From: JASLBX01 sp036373915
GTDB lineage: Bacteria > Actinomycetota > Actinomycetes > Jiangellales > Jiangellaceae
Direction: 5' to 3'
DNA: 64,000 bases
NCBI GenBank assembly: GCA_036373915.1
Contig: DASUUU010000159.1
Coordinates: 1 to 64,000 of the forward strand
Shown here: in pieces, positions 49,724 to 58,895 of the stretch
Numbering within the stretch: the stretch's first letter is position 1
Layout of the letters: every line of letters starts with the position of its first letter
Translations under genes and position numbers: made by a program
The notes under the pieces: model-generated
What the model was told of the DNA's origin: nothing
What the model saw: the letters and a program-made list of their open reading frames with translations, nothing else
Databases searched by the model: none

Positions 49724-50627
49724 GACGCTCGTCGCGATCGTCCAGTCCAGCGAGGAACCGCTCGAACTCAGCGCCGATCTCGTCGGCCGTCGGCACCGAG
49801 GCACTCTCGGCGAGCAGCCCACGGCCCCGCGATCCGGTGAAGGCGTCGTACTGAGTCTCGAGGGCCTCGACCACCTGACCGACCTCTTCGGACTGCTCGA
49901 CCTGTTGCTGAATGAGCGTGCGAGCCTGCTCGGCCACGCGGGAGAGTGGCCCGGCAGGCAGCTCCAGCCCGGTCGCGGCCTCGAGCGAGCGCAACAGCAC
50001 CAGCGAGGCGTCGGGATACTCGGCCTCGGACAGGTAGTGCGGCACGTGAGCCACGACCCCTAGGGCGTCGTGACCACGCTCGCCGAGGCGCAACTCCAGG
50101 AGTGAGCTGATGCTAGATGGCACCGTGATCTCCCCGCGCCACGGATTCACCACGGTCACGAGGTCCTTGCGCGTGCCGTGCATGGTGACGCCCAGTGGTC
50201 GCGTGTGCGGCACGGCCATCGGGATGCCGTGCAACCCGATGGTCAACCGAACGCCGAGTTGCTCGACAAGACCCACGACGGCGGCCACGAACCGTTCCCA
50301 CATCACATCCGGCTCCGGACCGGTCAGGAACAGGAATGGCACACCCCGCGCATCGCGGACCACCCGCAACACCAACTCTGGCGCGGCGTAGCCTTCGAAG
50401 TGGTCTTCGACGAACCGCAGCTCTGGCCGCCGAGCCCGATAGTCGAGCAGCAGATCGACGTCGAACCGGGCGATCACTTCATGCTCGAAGTTGTCCAGGA
50501 TGTGATCTGACAGCCCGGAGCCGGCATGACCGGCATCCATGAATCCGGAGAGTGCATGGACGAGAACCGGAGCCTCCAGCGCCGGCACCTCGCCGGTAAA
50601 GGTGTAAAGGCTCTTCGGGTCGAGCAT
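49713..50627 (-). CDS. PAC2 family protein
   Basis: A 304-residue protein. The PAC2 fold is evident in VLVHALSGFMDAGHAGSGLSDHIL, GPEPDVMWERF, GLHGIPMAVPHTRPLGVTMH and the ALGVVAHVPHYL motif. PAC2 proteins are proteasome-assembly-chaperone relatives; in actinobacteria, some of which have 20S proteasomes, the role is not known. The ATG at 50627 has GGAG nine bases upstream. Confidence 0.9.
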   Translation of the reverse strand: MLDPKSLYTFTGEVPALEAPVLVHALSGFMDAGHAGSGLSDHILDNFEHEVIARFDVDLLLDYRARRPELRFVEDHFEGYAAPELVLRVVRDARGVPFLFLTGPEPDVMWERFVAAVVGLVEQLGVRLTIGLHGIPMAVPHTRPLGVTMHGTRKDLVTVVNPWRGEITVPSSISSLLELRLGERGHDALGVVAHVPHYLSEAEYPDASLVLLRSLEAATGLELPAGPLSRVAEQARTLIQQQVEQSEEVGQVVEALETQYDAFTGSRGRGLLAESASVPTADEIGAEFERFLAGLDDRDERPEQ

Positions 50628-50710
50628 CGTCGGCTTCTCCTCAAGTTGCAATGGTGCTTGACATTCTCCTCCAACACCAAAACCGTCGCCGGCAATCCCG
50701 ATCCGTCGGC

Positions 50711-51217
50711 CTAACCCCCGCAGATGCCGATGGCAGCCCCGCTCAGCGGCTGCTGGTACGGCAACCCGAGCAGGCCGCACACGAGTGCGAGGAACGAGTC
50801 CGCCTCGCGCAGCATGTCGTCGGCGTCCCGTGCGGTAACCGCACGCGGAAGCCCGGCCTGCGCCGCTGCCCGTTTCGAGGCCCCGGCCGCGAAGAACTCG
50901 GACCACTCGGCGAGCTCGGGCGCCACCTGAGCGAGGTCGACCCACACATTGCGCGGACCGCGGCTGCGGCCGCGCCGAGAACGCGCGGCCCGTACCGGGC
51001 GCGACCGGGCGGCCAGCACGGCCGCGCCGGCCCGCAACGCCGCCAGGTGAGCGGCCGCATACCGCTCGCCCGCGCTCGCCGTACCCGCGGCTTGCGCCAA
51101 CCCGTCCCGCGCATGGTCAATCAAGTCCACCACGGCGTGCCCCGTACGCCCCCGGTGCCGGCCCGCCGCGCCCGAACTCCGGTGATCAGCCATGGCCACC
51201 ACACCTTGAAGTGCCAT
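50711..51217 (-). CDS. SAV_6107 family HEPN domain protein
   Basis: A 168-residue helical protein. AVVDLIDHARDGLAQAAGTASAGERYAAAHLAALRAGAAVLAARS gives the HEPN-like fold; the rest is Arg/Ala-rich and ends in a hydrophobic segment. HEPN domains in toxins bind RNA, but the RxxxxH catalytic motif is not visible here, so it is more likely non-nuclease. The ATG at 51217 has GAGAGGA eight bases before; 51193 is an alternative. Confidence 0.75.
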   Translation of the reverse strand: MALQGVVAMADHRSSGAAGRHRGRTGHAVVDLIDHARDGLAQAAGTASAGERYAAAHLAALRAGAAVLAARSRPVRAARSRRGRSRGPRNVWVDLAQVAPELAEWSEFFAAGASKRAAAQAGLPRAVTARDADDMLREADSFLALVCGLLGLPYQQPLSGAAIGICGG

Positions 51218-51400
51218 TTGCCATCCTCTCGTCGAACTTCTGTTCGAATTCCTATCGTACGCATGTTCGGGTCGATGGGCAACTGGAGAAGGGATTCCGT
51301 ACGCCGACAGCCCGTGGGACACCGTCCGGTCGCGGCTGGAACCGGCTTCGCCACCGGTACTTCCCTGACCACGGGGCGGCACGGGTTAGGCTCGCCGTCC

Positions 51401-52867
51401 GTGGCGCGAATCATCGTCGTAGGGGCGGGTGTTTCTGGGCTGGCGACAGCCGCCCGGCTCGCGGACTTCGGCCACGATGTTCTGGTCTTCGAACGGAACG
51501 CGACGACTGGTGGGCGGGTCGGTCGCTACCGCAAGGACGGGTTCGCCTTCGACACGGGGCCTCATCTGCTAACGCTCCCTGCCGTTTATCGCGACCTGTT
51601 CCGCAAGACGGGGCGACCGCTCGAGCGCGTCGTCGATCTCGTGCCCGCCGAGCCGGCTGTTCATCTGCGGTTCGCCGACGGCACCGACGTGGAGTTGCCG
51701 AACGCGAGTCGGGCCGGCATCAGCCGCGCGCTCGACGACGCGCTCGGCACCGGCAACGGGTCTGCCTGGCACGCCGTCGTCGACCGTGGCCGCCAGGTGT
51801 GGCAGGTGCTGCGCTCGCCGTACCTCGAGGCGACCCCAGGGCTCAAGGACCTCGCTCGCCTCGCCGGCCCCACGCGTCGCCGCGCGTTGGGGCCAAGACA
51901 GACCCTTCGAGCTCTCGTCGACGAACTCGTGCCGGACCGCCGTCTGGCCATGGCCGTCGAGCACTTCGCACGAGGCGCCGACCCGCGCCGGTCCCCCGCA
52001 GCGCTCGCCGCCGTGCCCTACCTGATGGAGACGTTCGGGCGGTGGCGGGTCGAAGGCGGCATGCGCAGGCTCGCCGACGCCCTTGCCGAGCGGGCGACCG
52101 AGCGCGGCGCGAAGATCCGGACCGGATGCCCCGTGACGGAGATCACCGTGGACTCCGGACGAGCGTCGGGGGTCCGGCTCGCCGGCGGCGCGGTCGAGAC
52201 CGCCGACGCGGTCGTCGCCGCGGTGGACGCCCGTTGCCTCTACGGAGACCTACTCACTGCGCCGGCTGCCGGCCGGTTGTCCGCCCGCCTGCGGTCGCGC
52301 CTGCCCGCACCGGCCGATTTCACCATGTTCCTGGCGGTGTCCGGGTACCCGGTGGATCTCCCACCTCACACCGTTCTGCTGCCCGCTGACCCCGATGCCG
52401 CATCAGACGCCGTGTTCGGGCCCGAACCCGCCGCGCCGCGGGAGCCGGCCATCGACGTCTACGCGGCGGACGATCCTGCGCTGCGTCCCGATGACGGGTC
52501 CCGCGCTGTCACGGTCCAGGCCGTCGTGCCGCCACACGGGCCGCTGGACTGGTCATCGCGGGAGATCACCGCCGACTACGCCGAGCACCTGCTGACGGTG
52601 ATGGCCGCACGAGGCCTGGACCTGCGCCCCCACCTTCGCTGGCATGCCACGTGGAGCCCGTATGACGCCGAGCATGCGACCGGTGTTCCAGGCGGTGCCG
52701 CGTGGGGCCTGGGCATCGGCTCGGCGTGGGATTTGCTGCGCCGCCCGGGCAACCGCGCCCCCGCCAAGGCGCTGTTCCATGTGGGCAGCTCGTCCTACCC
52801 GGGGCCCGGCCTGCCCCTTGTCGGCTTGTCCTCAGCGCTCGTCGCGGACCTCATCGGCCGCGCCTAG
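51401..52867 (+). CDS. FAD-dependent phytoene-desaturase-like oxidoreductase
   Basis: A 488-residue enzyme. VVGAGVSGLATAARLADFGHDVLVFERN is the FAD-binding Rossmann segment, followed by GGRVGRY, and a C-terminal FAD stretch GSSSYPGPGLPLVGLSS, both typical of the CrtI/amine-oxidase family. The substrate is not known; carotenoid genes are not visible here. TAGGCT eight bases before the GTG, and a CTGACC sixteen bases further up, suggest a promoter for a leaderless mRNA. It overlaps the sirtuin gene by 36 bases at its end. Confidence 0.85.
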   Translation: MARIIVVGAGVSGLATAARLADFGHDVLVFERNATTGGRVGRYRKDGFAFDTGPHLLTLPAVYRDLFRKTGRPLERVVDLVPAEPAVHLRFADGTDVELPNASRAGISRALDDALGTGNGSAWHAVVDRGRQVWQVLRSPYLEATPGLKDLARLAGPTRRRALGPRQTLRALVDELVPDRRLAMAVEHFARGADPRRSPAALAAVPYLMETFGRWRVEGGMRRLADALAERATERGAKIRTGCPVTEITVDSGRASGVRLAGGAVETADAVVAAVDARCLYGDLLTAPAAGRLSARLRSRLPAPADFTMFLAVSGYPVDLPPHTVLLPADPDAASDAVFGPEPAAPREPAIDVYAADDPALRPDDGSRAVTVQAVVPPHGPLDWSSREITADYAEHLLTVMAARGLDLRPHLRWHATWSPYDAEHATGVPGGAAWGLGIGSAWDLLRRPGNRAPAKALFHVGSSSYPGPGLPLVGLSSALVADLIGRA

Positions 52868-53680
52868 AGCCAAGGCGGGCTCGCCGGCCAGGACGCTCAG
52901 CACCTCCGAACAACCCGCATCGAGCTTGAGAGTCGCCAGCGGGTCGGCCCGAGTCCGGCCGCGGTTGACGATCACGATAGGAATCCCGCGGGCGTGGGCG
53001 TGCCTGGCGAACCGGTAGCCGGACAGCACCGTCAGCGACGAACCGGCGACAAGCAGCACCTGCGCAGCATCGACCATCTCGAAGCTACGATTCACCCGGT
53101 CGCGCGGCACCGCCTCGCCGAAGAACACCACGTCCGGCTTCAGCACGCCGGAGCATCGGGGGCACCGAGGCACACGGTAGCCGGTGACGGTGCCGAGCTC
53201 GACGTCGCCGTCCGGCGCGAGTTGCAGCGGCGTGGGGTCGAACCAGGGGTTCAGCTCGGCGAGCCGCTGCTGGTGCGACTCCCGGTCGAACCGCGACGCG
53301 CAGCCAAGGCAGGCCACCCGCGTCAGGTTGCCGTGCAACTCGACCACAGTGCGGCTGCCCGCCTTGCCGTGCAGGCCGTCGACGTTCTGGGTGATCAGCC
53401 CGGTCACCGTCCCGCTCCGCTCCATGGCCGCGAGCGCATGGTGCCCAGGGTTCGGCGTGGCGCGCGAGATCCGGGGCCACCCCGCGTGGCTGCGAGCCCA
53501 GTACCTGGCGCGCATGCCGGCGCCCGAGCGGAACTCGGCGTACGTCATCGGTGATCGCCGCGGGCTTCCCCCGCCGCGATAGTCCGGGATACCGGAGTCG
53601 GTGCTGATTCCGGCTCCTGTCAGCACCACAGCGCGCCGGCCCGCCAGCAGATCGGCCGCGCTTGCTACTGCGTCGGTCAC
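52832..53680 (-). CDS. Sir2 family NAD-dependent protein deacylase
   Basis: A 282-residue sirtuin. GAGISTDSGIPDYRG (NAD binding), QNVDGLHGKAG with catalytic HG (ELHGNL), and a zinc-binding tetrad of C-x2-C (ACLGC) and C-x2-C (PRCSG) identify the family. It removes acyl groups from lysines using NAD. Convergent with the FAD gene. Divergent promoter sharing is not seen. Confidence 0.93.
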   Translation of the reverse strand: MTDAVASAADLLAGRRAVVLTGAGISTDSGIPDYRGGGSPRRSPMTYAEFRSGAGMRARYWARSHAGWPRISRATPNPGHHALAAMERSGTVTGLITQNVDGLHGKAGSRTVVELHGNLTRVACLGCASRFDRESHQQRLAELNPWFDPTPLQLAPDGDVELGTVTGYRVPRCPRCSGVLKPDVVFFGEAVPRDRVNRSFEMVDAAQVLLVAGSSLTVLSGYRFARHAHARGIPIVIVNRGRTRADPLATLKLDAGCSEVLSVLAGEPALALGAADEVRDER

Positions 53681-53792
53681 GGTTGAAGGGTACGTGCGGG
53701 CCGAGCCGGCGAAAAGCCCGTCACGCCCGGGCAGCCGAACGAGACCAACGCGTCCTGCTCGCCGGCGGTGGCCTCGACGCTCACCTGCCCGA

Positions 53793-54716
53793 TCACGCCT
53801 CCGCGAGCTGGTCCAGTCGAAGTGAACGGTAGATCTCGCGGGTGGCGGTGGACCGGTTCAGCGTGTAGAAGTGCAGGCCGGGTGCGCCCTCCGCGAGCAG
53901 GCGCTCGCACAGTTCGGTTGCGACCTCCACGCCGATCTCCCGGACCGCGTCAGGATCGTCTTCGACGGCGTACAACCGCTCCGCCAACTCAGGCGGGAAG
54001 TCGGTACCTGACAGCACGGCGAACCGCTCGATCTGCCGGACGTTCGTCACCGGCATCACACCGGGAATGATCGGAACTTCGCAGCCGGCCGCCGCCACCC
54101 GGTCGCGGAGTCTCAGGTAGTCCTCGACGTGGAAGAACATCTGGGTCACCGCGAAGTCCGCCCCTGCCCGGCACTTGTGCACGAAGTACCGGATGTCGGT
54201 GTCCAGGTCCGGCGACCGCGGATGTTTCTCCGGGAACGCGGCGACACCGACGCAGAAATCGCCCGCCGCCTTGATCAGGCTGACCAGCTCGTCCGCGTAG
54301 CCGAGACCCTGCGGGTGACGGATCCACTGGCCCTGAGGATCACCCGGTGGGTCGCCGCGCAGCGCCATGATGTTGCGGATCCCCGCGTCGGCATACCGAC
54401 CGATGATGTGCCGCAGTTCGGCTACCGAGTGATTGACGGCGGTGAGGTGCCCGACGGCGGTCAACGTGGTGTCCGCGGTGATCCGCTCAGTGATCTCGAC
54501 CGTCTTGTCCCTCGTACCGCCTCCGGCGCCGTAAGTGACCGACACAAACGTGGGCCGCAGGGATTCCAGCTCGCGGATGGCACTCCAGAGCGATTCTTCG
54601 CCCTTCGGCGTCTTCGGCGGGAAGAACTCGAACGAGAACGACCGCCGGCCCTCACCCAGCAACTCCCGGATGGTGGTCGCCCCGCCCGGCATGGTCGACG
54701 GCAGGCCTAGTGTCAC
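53793..54716 (-). CDS. metF: 5,10-methylenetetrahydrofolate reductase
   Basis: Flavin enzyme that makes 5-methyl-THF for methionine synthesis. It has 307 residues. SFEFFPPKT, VSVTYGAGG, ALRGDPPG, GVAAFPEKH and IIPGVMPVTN are present. The start GTG at 54716 is preceded by TACGCT at six bases, so it may be leaderless; an ATG eight codons further in is possible. It is divergent from the polyprenyl synthase gene. Confidence 0.93.
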   Translation of the reverse strand: MTLGLPSTMPGGATTIRELLGEGRRSFSFEFFPPKTPKGEESLWSAIRELESLRPTFVSVTYGAGGGTRDKTVEITERITADTTLTAVGHLTAVNHSVAELRHIIGRYADAGIRNIMALRGDPPGDPQGQWIRHPQGLGYADELVSLIKAAGDFCVGVAAFPEKHPRSPDLDTDIRYFVHKCRAGADFAVTQMFFHVEDYLRLRDRVAAAGCEVPIIPGVMPVTNVRQIERFAVLSGTDFPPELAERLYAVEDDPDAVREIGVEVATELCERLLAEGAPGLHFYTLNRSTATREIYRSLRLDQLAEA

Positions 54717-54833
54717 CCCGCCAGCGTATAGGCCGGTCCACCTCCTGGGATGTGCATCTCGCCATTCGAGCAGGCGTAGTTCCGGCAGGTGGACTGCGGG
54801 CGGCACAGTCCGTCGCCGGTAGGCTCGGACGCT

Positions 54834-55916
54834 GTGAACGTGCAGGTCGACGACCCGGTGGAAGCCCTGCGGCCCCGTCTGCAGCACGTCATCGACCGGT
54901 TTCTCGGCGATCAGCGAACCCATCTGACCGGTATTCACGCCGAGTTGGGTGCGCTCAGCGATGCGGCCGACGACCTGCTCCGCGGCGGAAAACGGCTGCG
55001 GCCGGCGTTCTGCTACTGGGGCTGGCGCGGGGCAGGACGTCCGGACGACGACGCCATCGTCGCCCTCGGCGCGGCATTGGAGCTGTTCCAGGCCGCCGCG
55101 CTCGTGCACGACGACCTCATCGACGGATCCGACACCCGCCGCGGGATGCCGTCGGTGCACCGTCGCTTCGCCGCCAGGCACGCAGCACAGCGATGGGCGG
55201 GCGAACCGGACCGGTTCGGTGCCGCCGCCGCGGTGTTGCTCGGCGACCTGCTGCTGGGCTGGAGCGACGAGCTGTTCAACGGCTCCGGCCTCGACGACGC
55301 GGCGCTGCGGCGGGCCCGGCCGGTGTTCGATCAGATGCGCGCCCAGGTCGGCGCCGGCCAGTATCTCGACGTCGTCGCCTCGGCCACCGGTGCGGACCGG
55401 CCGGACCGGCTCGCCGAGCTGGCGCGCACCGTCGTGTCCTACAAGGCGGCCCGGTACTCGGTCGAGCGGCCACTCGTGCTCGGCGGCAGCGCCGCGGGGG
55501 CCGGGCCGGACGTGCTGGCGACCTACTCGCGGTACGGGCTGGCCCTCGGTGAGGCCTTCCAGCTCCGCGATGACGTGCTCGGCGTCTTCGGCGACCCCGC
55601 CAGCACCGGCAAGCCCGCAGGGGACGACCTACGCGAAGGCAAACGGACCCTGCTGATCGCCTATGCGCTCGAGCGGGCCGGACGCACCGCCGCCGATACC
55701 GTCAACCGGCTGCTCGGAGATCGCGCCCTCGATGGCACCGGCGTCGACACGCTGCGTCAGATCATCGTCGACACCGGAGCCCTGCGGGCGGTCGAGCAGC
55801 AGGTTGCCGGCTTGGTCGATGAGTCGCGCCAGGCCCTGCGGGAGGCCACGTTCACGGCGGAGGCCAAAGCCGCGCTCGATGCCCTCATCACCGCGGCAAC
55901 CTCGCGGGTCGCCTGA
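54834..55916 (+). CDS. polyprenyl synthetase (geranylgeranyl-type)
   Basis: A 360-residue trans-prenyl chain elongation enzyme that joins isopentenyl diphosphate units. The first Asp-rich motif DDLID is at 93-97, and the second is DDVLG in LRDDVLGVFGD. GGKRLRPAF is the N-terminal signature. The product chain length is unknown. Relatives are called IdsA in mycobacteria and lie in a similar metF-idsA-kinase order. TAGGCT eight bases before the GTG suggests a leaderless start. Confidence 0.9.
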   Translation: MNVQVDDPVEALRPRLQHVIDRFLGDQRTHLTGIHAELGALSDAADDLLRGGKRLRPAFCYWGWRGAGRPDDDAIVALGAALELFQAAALVHDDLIDGSDTRRGMPSVHRRFAARHAAQRWAGEPDRFGAAAAVLLGDLLLGWSDELFNGSGLDDAALRRARPVFDQMRAQVGAGQYLDVVASATGADRPDRLAELARTVVSYKAARYSVERPLVLGGSAAGAGPDVLATYSRYGLALGEAFQLRDDVLGVFGDPASTGKPAGDDLREGKRTLLIAYALERAGRTAADTVNRLLGDRALDGTGVDTLRQIIVDTGALRAVEQQVAGLVDESRQALREATFTAEAKAALDALITAATSRVA

Positions 55917-55958
55917 GATCTACGTCATCGGGGCCATCCGGCCGTACACTGTGCGACC

Positions 55959-57929
55959 GTGGATGTCTCCGTCTCCGACACACCGGTGGGCCGCGTGCTA
56001 GACGGCCGGTACCGGGTCGAGGCGGCGCTGGCCCGCGGTGGCATGGCGACGGTGTACCGCGCGGTCGACACCCGGCTCGACCGCGTAGTGGCGCTCAAGG
56101 TGATGCATGCAGAACTCGCCGCCGACAACGAGTTCGTGCTGCGCTTCATCGGCGAGGCCCGCTCGGCGGCCCGCCTGTCTCATCCCAACGTGGTGGGCGT
56201 GTTCGACCAGGGCGAGGACGACGGCACGGTCTTCCTCGCCATGGAGTATGTCGAAGGACGCACGCTCCGCCAGATCCTGCGCGACCGCGGCCCGCTGCCG
56301 CCGGCGGCCGCACTCGAAATGCTCCAGCCGGTGGTCGCAGCGCTCGGCGCCGCCCACGACGCCGGCATCGTCCATCGCGACGTCAAACCCGAGAACGTGC
56401 TGGTCGGCGCGAACGGCCGGATCAAGGTCGCCGACTTCGGGCTGGCCCGGGCGGTGAGCGAAGACACCAGCACCGCTACGCGGGGCCTGCTGCTGGGCAC
56501 GGTCAACTACATCTCACCCGAGCAGGCACTCGGAGAGCCGGCCACGCCTCGTTCGGACGTCTACTCGGCCGGCGTCATGCTGTACGAAATGCTGACCGGC
56601 TCGCCGCCGCACACCGGCCCGACCGACTTCGTCGTGGTGCGCAGCCATATCGACAACGACGTGCCCGCGCCGTCGGCGTCGGATCCGAACATCCCCACGA
56701 TCGTGGACGAGCTTGTGGCGCTGGCGACCGCGCGCGACCCGCAACGGCGGTTCACCGACGGCTCGCAGTTCGCCGAGGCGGCGTCGGTCGCCCACGCTGC
56801 GGTGGGTCCGGCCATCGACGGGCTCGAAACACGCGAGGCGGCCGGCGTATCGATCGCCGAGGCGATGTCGATTCCCGGCGTCGAGCACACCCGCGGCCGA
56901 CCCTCGGAGACGACGATCATACCGGCGCAGGCAGCCACGTCCCTTCCTGCGCGGCGGAACCATTCCGCCCGAGCCGAACCGGTGTTGCCGGTGCGGCGGG
57001 AGCGACGCTCCGACCTCCCGGCCAGGCGGGCGGCTCGCCGGCGCCGCCGGTGGGTCGGCCCGGTCCTGCTGGTCGCGGGCCTGGTATTGGCGGCCGGCGT
57101 CGTCGCGGGCGCGTGGTGGCTCGGCGAAGGCCGCTACGTGACCGTCCCCTCCTTGCTCGACATGACCGTCGAGGATGCCGAACTGCTCGCCCAGCAGGAC
57201 GGCCTGTTCGTCCAGACGGGTGGCACCGAACCCTCCGAAGTCATCGAGGCCGGGAACGTGCTCCGCACCGAGCCCGCAGCCGGCGAGCGGTTGCTGAGGG
57301 GCCAGTACATCACCCTGATCACCTCATCGGGGGCCGAGCGGTACGCCGTCCCGGACCTTCGCGGGAAGACAAAGGAAGAGGCCGAGTCACTGCTCGAGGA
57401 GCAGAACCTGGTGCCGGCTGTGGAGGAGCGGTACGACGATCAGGTGCCCGAAGGCGTGGTGATCGGACAGGGCGTGGACCCCGGCCGCGAGTTGCGCGCC
57501 GACGAGCAGGTGCCCGTGTACGTCAGCAAGGGCCGCGAACCTGTCGAGATCGTTGATTTTACCGGGCAGGATGCAAACCAGGCCGAGCAGCAACTGCGCG
57601 AGGCCGGGTTCGAAGTCACCCGGCAGGAGGAGCCCAATCCGAACGTACGCGCCGGGTTCGTCATCTCGCAGTCGCCGAACTCCGGCACTGGTCTGCGTGG
57701 CGACACCATCACCCTCGTCGTTGCCTCGCAGAAGAACGAGATCCCCGTTCCCGAGGTGCGTGGCATGCCCGTCGAGGACGCCGAGCGGATCCTGCGCGAG
57801 GCGGGCTTCACCAACATCAAGATCGACCGCCGGGGGGTGTTCTTCCCGCAGGACATCGTGGTCGACCAGCGGCCGCGGCCCGGCCGCGAGATCAAGCCCG
57901 ATCAGCAGATCGAGCTCACCGTCCGCTAG
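55959..57929 (+). CDS. PASTA-domain serine/threonine kinase
   Basis: A 656-residue Hanks-type kinase. Catalytic domain at about 15-280 has ATP-lysine K47 (VALKVM), HRDVKPEN with D141 and DFG at 159-161. A Ser/Pro-rich juxtamembrane segment precedes one transmembrane span at about 367-388, and four PASTA domains (about 393-656) face outside and bind peptidoglycan fragments in relatives. It is a PknB-type architecture; by location it corresponds to pknL, which in M. tuberculosis lacks PASTA repeats. It is 42 bases after the polyprenyl synthase gene. Confidence 0.94.
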   Translation: MDVSVSDTPVGRVLDGRYRVEAALARGGMATVYRAVDTRLDRVVALKVMHAELAADNEFVLRFIGEARSAARLSHPNVVGVFDQGEDDGTVFLAMEYVEGRTLRQILRDRGPLPPAAALEMLQPVVAALGAAHDAGIVHRDVKPENVLVGANGRIKVADFGLARAVSEDTSTATRGLLLGTVNYISPEQALGEPATPRSDVYSAGVMLYEMLTGSPPHTGPTDFVVVRSHIDNDVPAPSASDPNIPTIVDELVALATARDPQRRFTDGSQFAEAASVAHAAVGPAIDGLETREAAGVSIAEAMSIPGVEHTRGRPSETTIIPAQAATSLPARRNHSARAEPVLPVRRERRSDLPARRAARRRRRWVGPVLLVAGLVLAAGVVAGAWWLGEGRYVTVPSLLDMTVEDAELLAQQDGLFVQTGGTEPSEVIEAGNVLRTEPAAGERLLRGQYITLITSSGAERYAVPDLRGKTKEEAESLLEEQNLVPAVEERYDDQVPEGVVIGQGVDPGRELRADEQVPVYVSKGREPVEIVDFTGQDANQAEQQLREAGFEVTRQEEPNPNVRAGFVISQSPNSGTGLRGDTITLVVASQKNEIPVPEVRGMPVEDAERILREAGFTNIKIDRRGVFFPQDIVVDQRPRPGREIKPDQQIELTVR

Positions 57930-57941
57930 AAGCACATCCGA

Positions 57942-58790
57942 GTGAACCGACCGCCCGCCGTCGGGACCCACCTGTCGACAAGGGGACGGCTCGCACTGGT
58001 TCCCGAACGCGGGGCCGACATGGGTGCCGAAGCGATCCAGATCTTCGTCGGTAACCCGCGTGGCTGGGCGACGCCATCCGGCGATCCGGCGGCCGATGCG
58101 GCATTCCGAGCCGGCGTGGCCGAGCACGGCATCACCGTACTGATCCACTCCGCGTACCTGGTGAACCTCGGCTCCCCGGCGCAGCTCACCTACGAACGCT
58201 CCATCGCCAGCGTCGCCCACGCGTTCTTCCGTGGCGCCGCGCTCGGCGCGCGGGGCGTCGTCGTCCACACCGGCTCGTGTGTCACCGCCGGTGGGAGCGA
58301 CGCCGCCCTGCGTAGGGTCCGCGAGGCGCTGCTGCCCATGCTCGACGCTCTTCCCGACGACGCGCCCGACCTGTGGCTCGAGCCGACAGCCGGACAGGGC
58401 CAGTCGCTCGCGGCCGGAATCGACGATCTGGGGCCGTACCTCGATGCGCTCGATCGCCATCCGCGAGCCAAGATCTGTCTGGACACCTGCCACGCCTTCG
58501 CCGCGGGCCATGACCTGGCCGCTCCGGGCGGCATGACATCGACGCTCGACCGGCTCGTCAGCGTCGCCGGTACGGGACGGCTGGCGGCGGTGCACGCCAA
58601 CGACTCCGTGGACAGGTGCGGAACCTTCCGCGACCGGCACGCGCGAATCGGCGCAGGTCGCATCGGCCTAGAGCCGTTCCGCGAACTGCTCGCCCACCCG
58701 GCGGTGGCCGGACTTGCCGTGGTGCTGGAAACCCCGGGTGGTCCGGAGGCGCACGCGGCCGACGTGGCGTTGCTCAAGTCGTTGCGATAA
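57942..58790 (+). CDS. nfo: deoxyribonuclease IV (Nfo-type AP endonuclease)
   Basis: A 282-residue zinc-dependent enzyme that cuts at abasic sites. Motifs VGTHLST, IHSAYLVNL, VVHTGS, CLDTCHAFAAGHD, VHANDS and VLETPGG supply the metal ligands. It starts 12 bases after the kinase gene, so the two are transcribed together. Annotation is firm; the link to the kinase is unexplained. Confidence 0.94.
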   Translation: MNRPPAVGTHLSTRGRLALVPERGADMGAEAIQIFVGNPRGWATPSGDPAADAAFRAGVAEHGITVLIHSAYLVNLGSPAQLTYERSIASVAHAFFRGAALGARGVVVHTGSCVTAGGSDAALRRVREALLPMLDALPDDAPDLWLEPTAGQGQSLAAGIDDLGPYLDALDRHPRAKICLDTCHAFAAGHDLAAPGGMTSTLDRLVSVAGTGRLAAVHANDSVDRCGTFRDRHARIGAGRIGLEPFRELLAHPAVAGLAVVLETPGGPEAHAADVALLKSLR

Positions 58791-58895
58791 CGGACTGGTG
58801 ACCGGGTCGTAACCATTCGTCTTACCTGGCGGATACCGCGTCCAGGAAGTGGACCAGCGACGTATCGTCACACCTGCCGCAGTAAGGGAGTAACG

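Noticed and set aside
53681..53792. Small gene between the sirtuin and metF
   Set aside because: Only a poorly supported frame exists, partly inside metF; no start signal or family match.
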